Source: CAYYWV01 sp964531525 (GTDB taxonomy: Bacteria > Pseudomonadota > Alphaproteobacteria > JAAXGF01). From it: a DNA stretch of 7,865 nt. The translations under genes were made by a program, and so were the position numbers. Position 1 is the stretch's first letter. Every line of letters starts with the position of its first letter. The notes below the pieces were generated by a model. It saw only the letters and a list, made by a program, of their open reading frames with translations, ran no database searches and was not told where the DNA came from. The stretch lies in contig CAZHDF010000163.1 in the NCBI GenBank assembly GCA_964531525.1, positions 1 through 7,865 of the forward strand. The letters are read 5' to 3'. Of the stretch, positions 6,861 to 7,865 are shown in pieces.

Positions 6861-6866
6861 CGATCG

Positions 6867-7559
<693 letters not shown>

Positions 7560-7596
7560 CAGGTATCTTCTCGCAACATCCCTTTATAACATACTG

Positions 7597-7615
7597 AAAA
7601 TAATAGGTTATTTTT
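7597..7615 (+). terminator. Possible weak terminator hairpin after phoB
   Basis: AAAATAA (7597-7603) and TTATTTT (7608-7614) are perfect inverted arms around a TAGG loop, followed by one more T. It stands 38 bases after the phoB stop. The stem is A/T only, so an intrinsic terminator here would be weak. It could equally be a protein-binding dyad. Confidence 0.3.
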
Positions 7616-7675
7616 GTAATAAATCGAAATTTTTACAGTTTTTCAAGCTGTTATAGAGTCCCTGGGTGGAATAAA

Positions 7676-7700
7676 CTTATTTAACCTATTGATAAATAAG
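7676..7700. repeat. Perfect 8-base inverted repeat in the AT-rich region
   Basis: CTTATTTA (7676-7683) and TAAATAAG (7693-7700) are exact inverted arms around a nine-base loop. Bases 7682-7690 (TAACCTATT) are the reverse complement of AATAGGTTA at 7602-7610 in the upstream hairpin, so the same 9-base element occurs in opposite orientations about 70 bases apart. It may be an operator or simply AT-rich coincidence. Confidence 0.5.
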
Positions 7701-7780
7701 AAATTCTGATTGCATGGGTATCCTTCTCGGGTGTCGGGATATTTTACAACGCCGGCGGGCGAGCATCGGCCGAAACTAAC

Positions 7781-7793
7781 CAATCCTTTGAAA
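7781..7793 (-). promoter_or_regulatory. IHF-like site upstream of the sigma-54 promoter
   Basis: The minus strand reads TTTCAAAGGATTG, matching WATCAANNNNTTR at eight of nine defined positions. It ends 20 bases before the -24 box, where IHF commonly bends DNA to bring an enhancer-bound activator to sigma-54 polymerase. The motif is short and degenerate, so chance is a real possibility. Confidence 0.35.
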
Positions 7794-7813
7794 CAGCGGA
7801 GAATTGAGCCTTC

Positions 7814-7828
7814 TGGCACAATTCTTGC
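7814..7828 (+). promoter_or_regulatory. Sigma-54 (-24/-12) promoter reading out of the right edge
   Basis: TGGCACAATTCTTGC contains the full -24 element TGGCAC and the -12 element TTGC, with the invariant GG (7815-7816) and GC (7827-7828) exactly 12 bases apart, as in the consensus TGGCACG-N4-TTGC. Predicted transcription starts near 7840. The target gene lies beyond the window; no enhancer site of a known activator was securely identified upstream. Confidence 0.8.
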
Positions 7829-7865
7829 GACAGATTCCGAGCGAACGCGAAAGCGCTTTTGTGAG

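Larger units (their letters stand above)
7560..7865. other. AT-rich non-coding region downstream of phoB
   Basis: No gene is seen on either strand. Composition changes sharply from the GC-rich genes: 7581-7710 has 33 G/C in 130 bases by hand count. GC rises again from about 7750. The region holds two AT hairpins (7597-7614 and 7676-7700), an IHF-like site (7781-7793) and a sigma-54 promoter (7814-7828) reading rightward. The only ATG frame noticed, at 7714, is 21 codons long without a ribosome site. Confidence 0.75.

Noticed and set aside
7689..7702. FNR/FixK box beginning TTGAT
   Set aside because: Only the first half-site matches; the second half reads AAGAA where ATCAA is expected.
7732..7748. 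NifA-type enhancer, TGT...ACA, about 100 bases before the predicted sigma-54 start
   Set aside because: Position is attractive, but the gap is 11 bases and the NifA consensus is TGT-N10-ACA. Without a second site or a visible nif gene I do not call it.
7714..7779. Small open frame starting ATGGGT in the AT-rich region
   Set aside because: It has 21 codons, no ribosome site and no recognisable character.
7846..7855. CGC-GAAA-GCG hairpin followed by CTTTT near the right edge
   Set aside because: The stem is only three pairs; it is too small to call a terminator or leader structure.

Overview
The window looks like GC-rich alphaproteobacterial chromosome, with about two-thirds or more GC in the genes and strong G/C preference at third codon positions. 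The long PstC and PstA permeases (460 and 406 residues), the phoR-pst-phoB arrangement and an AorAB-type aldehyde oxidoreductase would suit a Rhodospirillales-like bacterium. That placement is an inference; no rRNA or marker gene is present.

Left module (1-794, minus strand): a ferredoxin-like protein with sixteen cluster cysteines, followed 30 bases later by the first 96 codons of a tungsten/molybdenum aldehyde:ferredoxin oxidoreductase, which runs off the left edge. They probably form an operon that oxidises aldehydes and passes the electrons through [4Fe-4S] clusters. A 256-base divergent spacer separates them from the phosphate genes.

Main module (1051-7559, plus strand): a complete phosphate-starvation locus. 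It encodes the sensor kinase PhoR, the phosphate-binding protein PstS, the permeases PstC and PstA, the ATPase PstB and the response regulator PhoB. Between phoR and pstS lie four GTCA half-sites at exact 11-base spacing, a PhoB-binding array. PhoB should therefore drive pstSCAB and, by read-through, its own gene. Features that depart from the textbook locus are the absence of phoU between pstB and phoB, a PhoR with no membrane segment, and a Ser in place of the first Gly of its G1 box.

Right end (7560-7865): no gene seen. Base composition falls abruptly to about 25% GC over 7581-7710 (33 G/C in 130 by hand count). This stretch contains two perfect AT-rich hairpins that share a 9-base element. 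It is followed by a near-consensus sigma-54 (-24/-12) promoter pointing out of the window. The gene it drives is not visible and is the best lead here. I see no CRISPR array, insertion sequence, tRNA or rRNA, and no previously undescribed multigene system within these bases.
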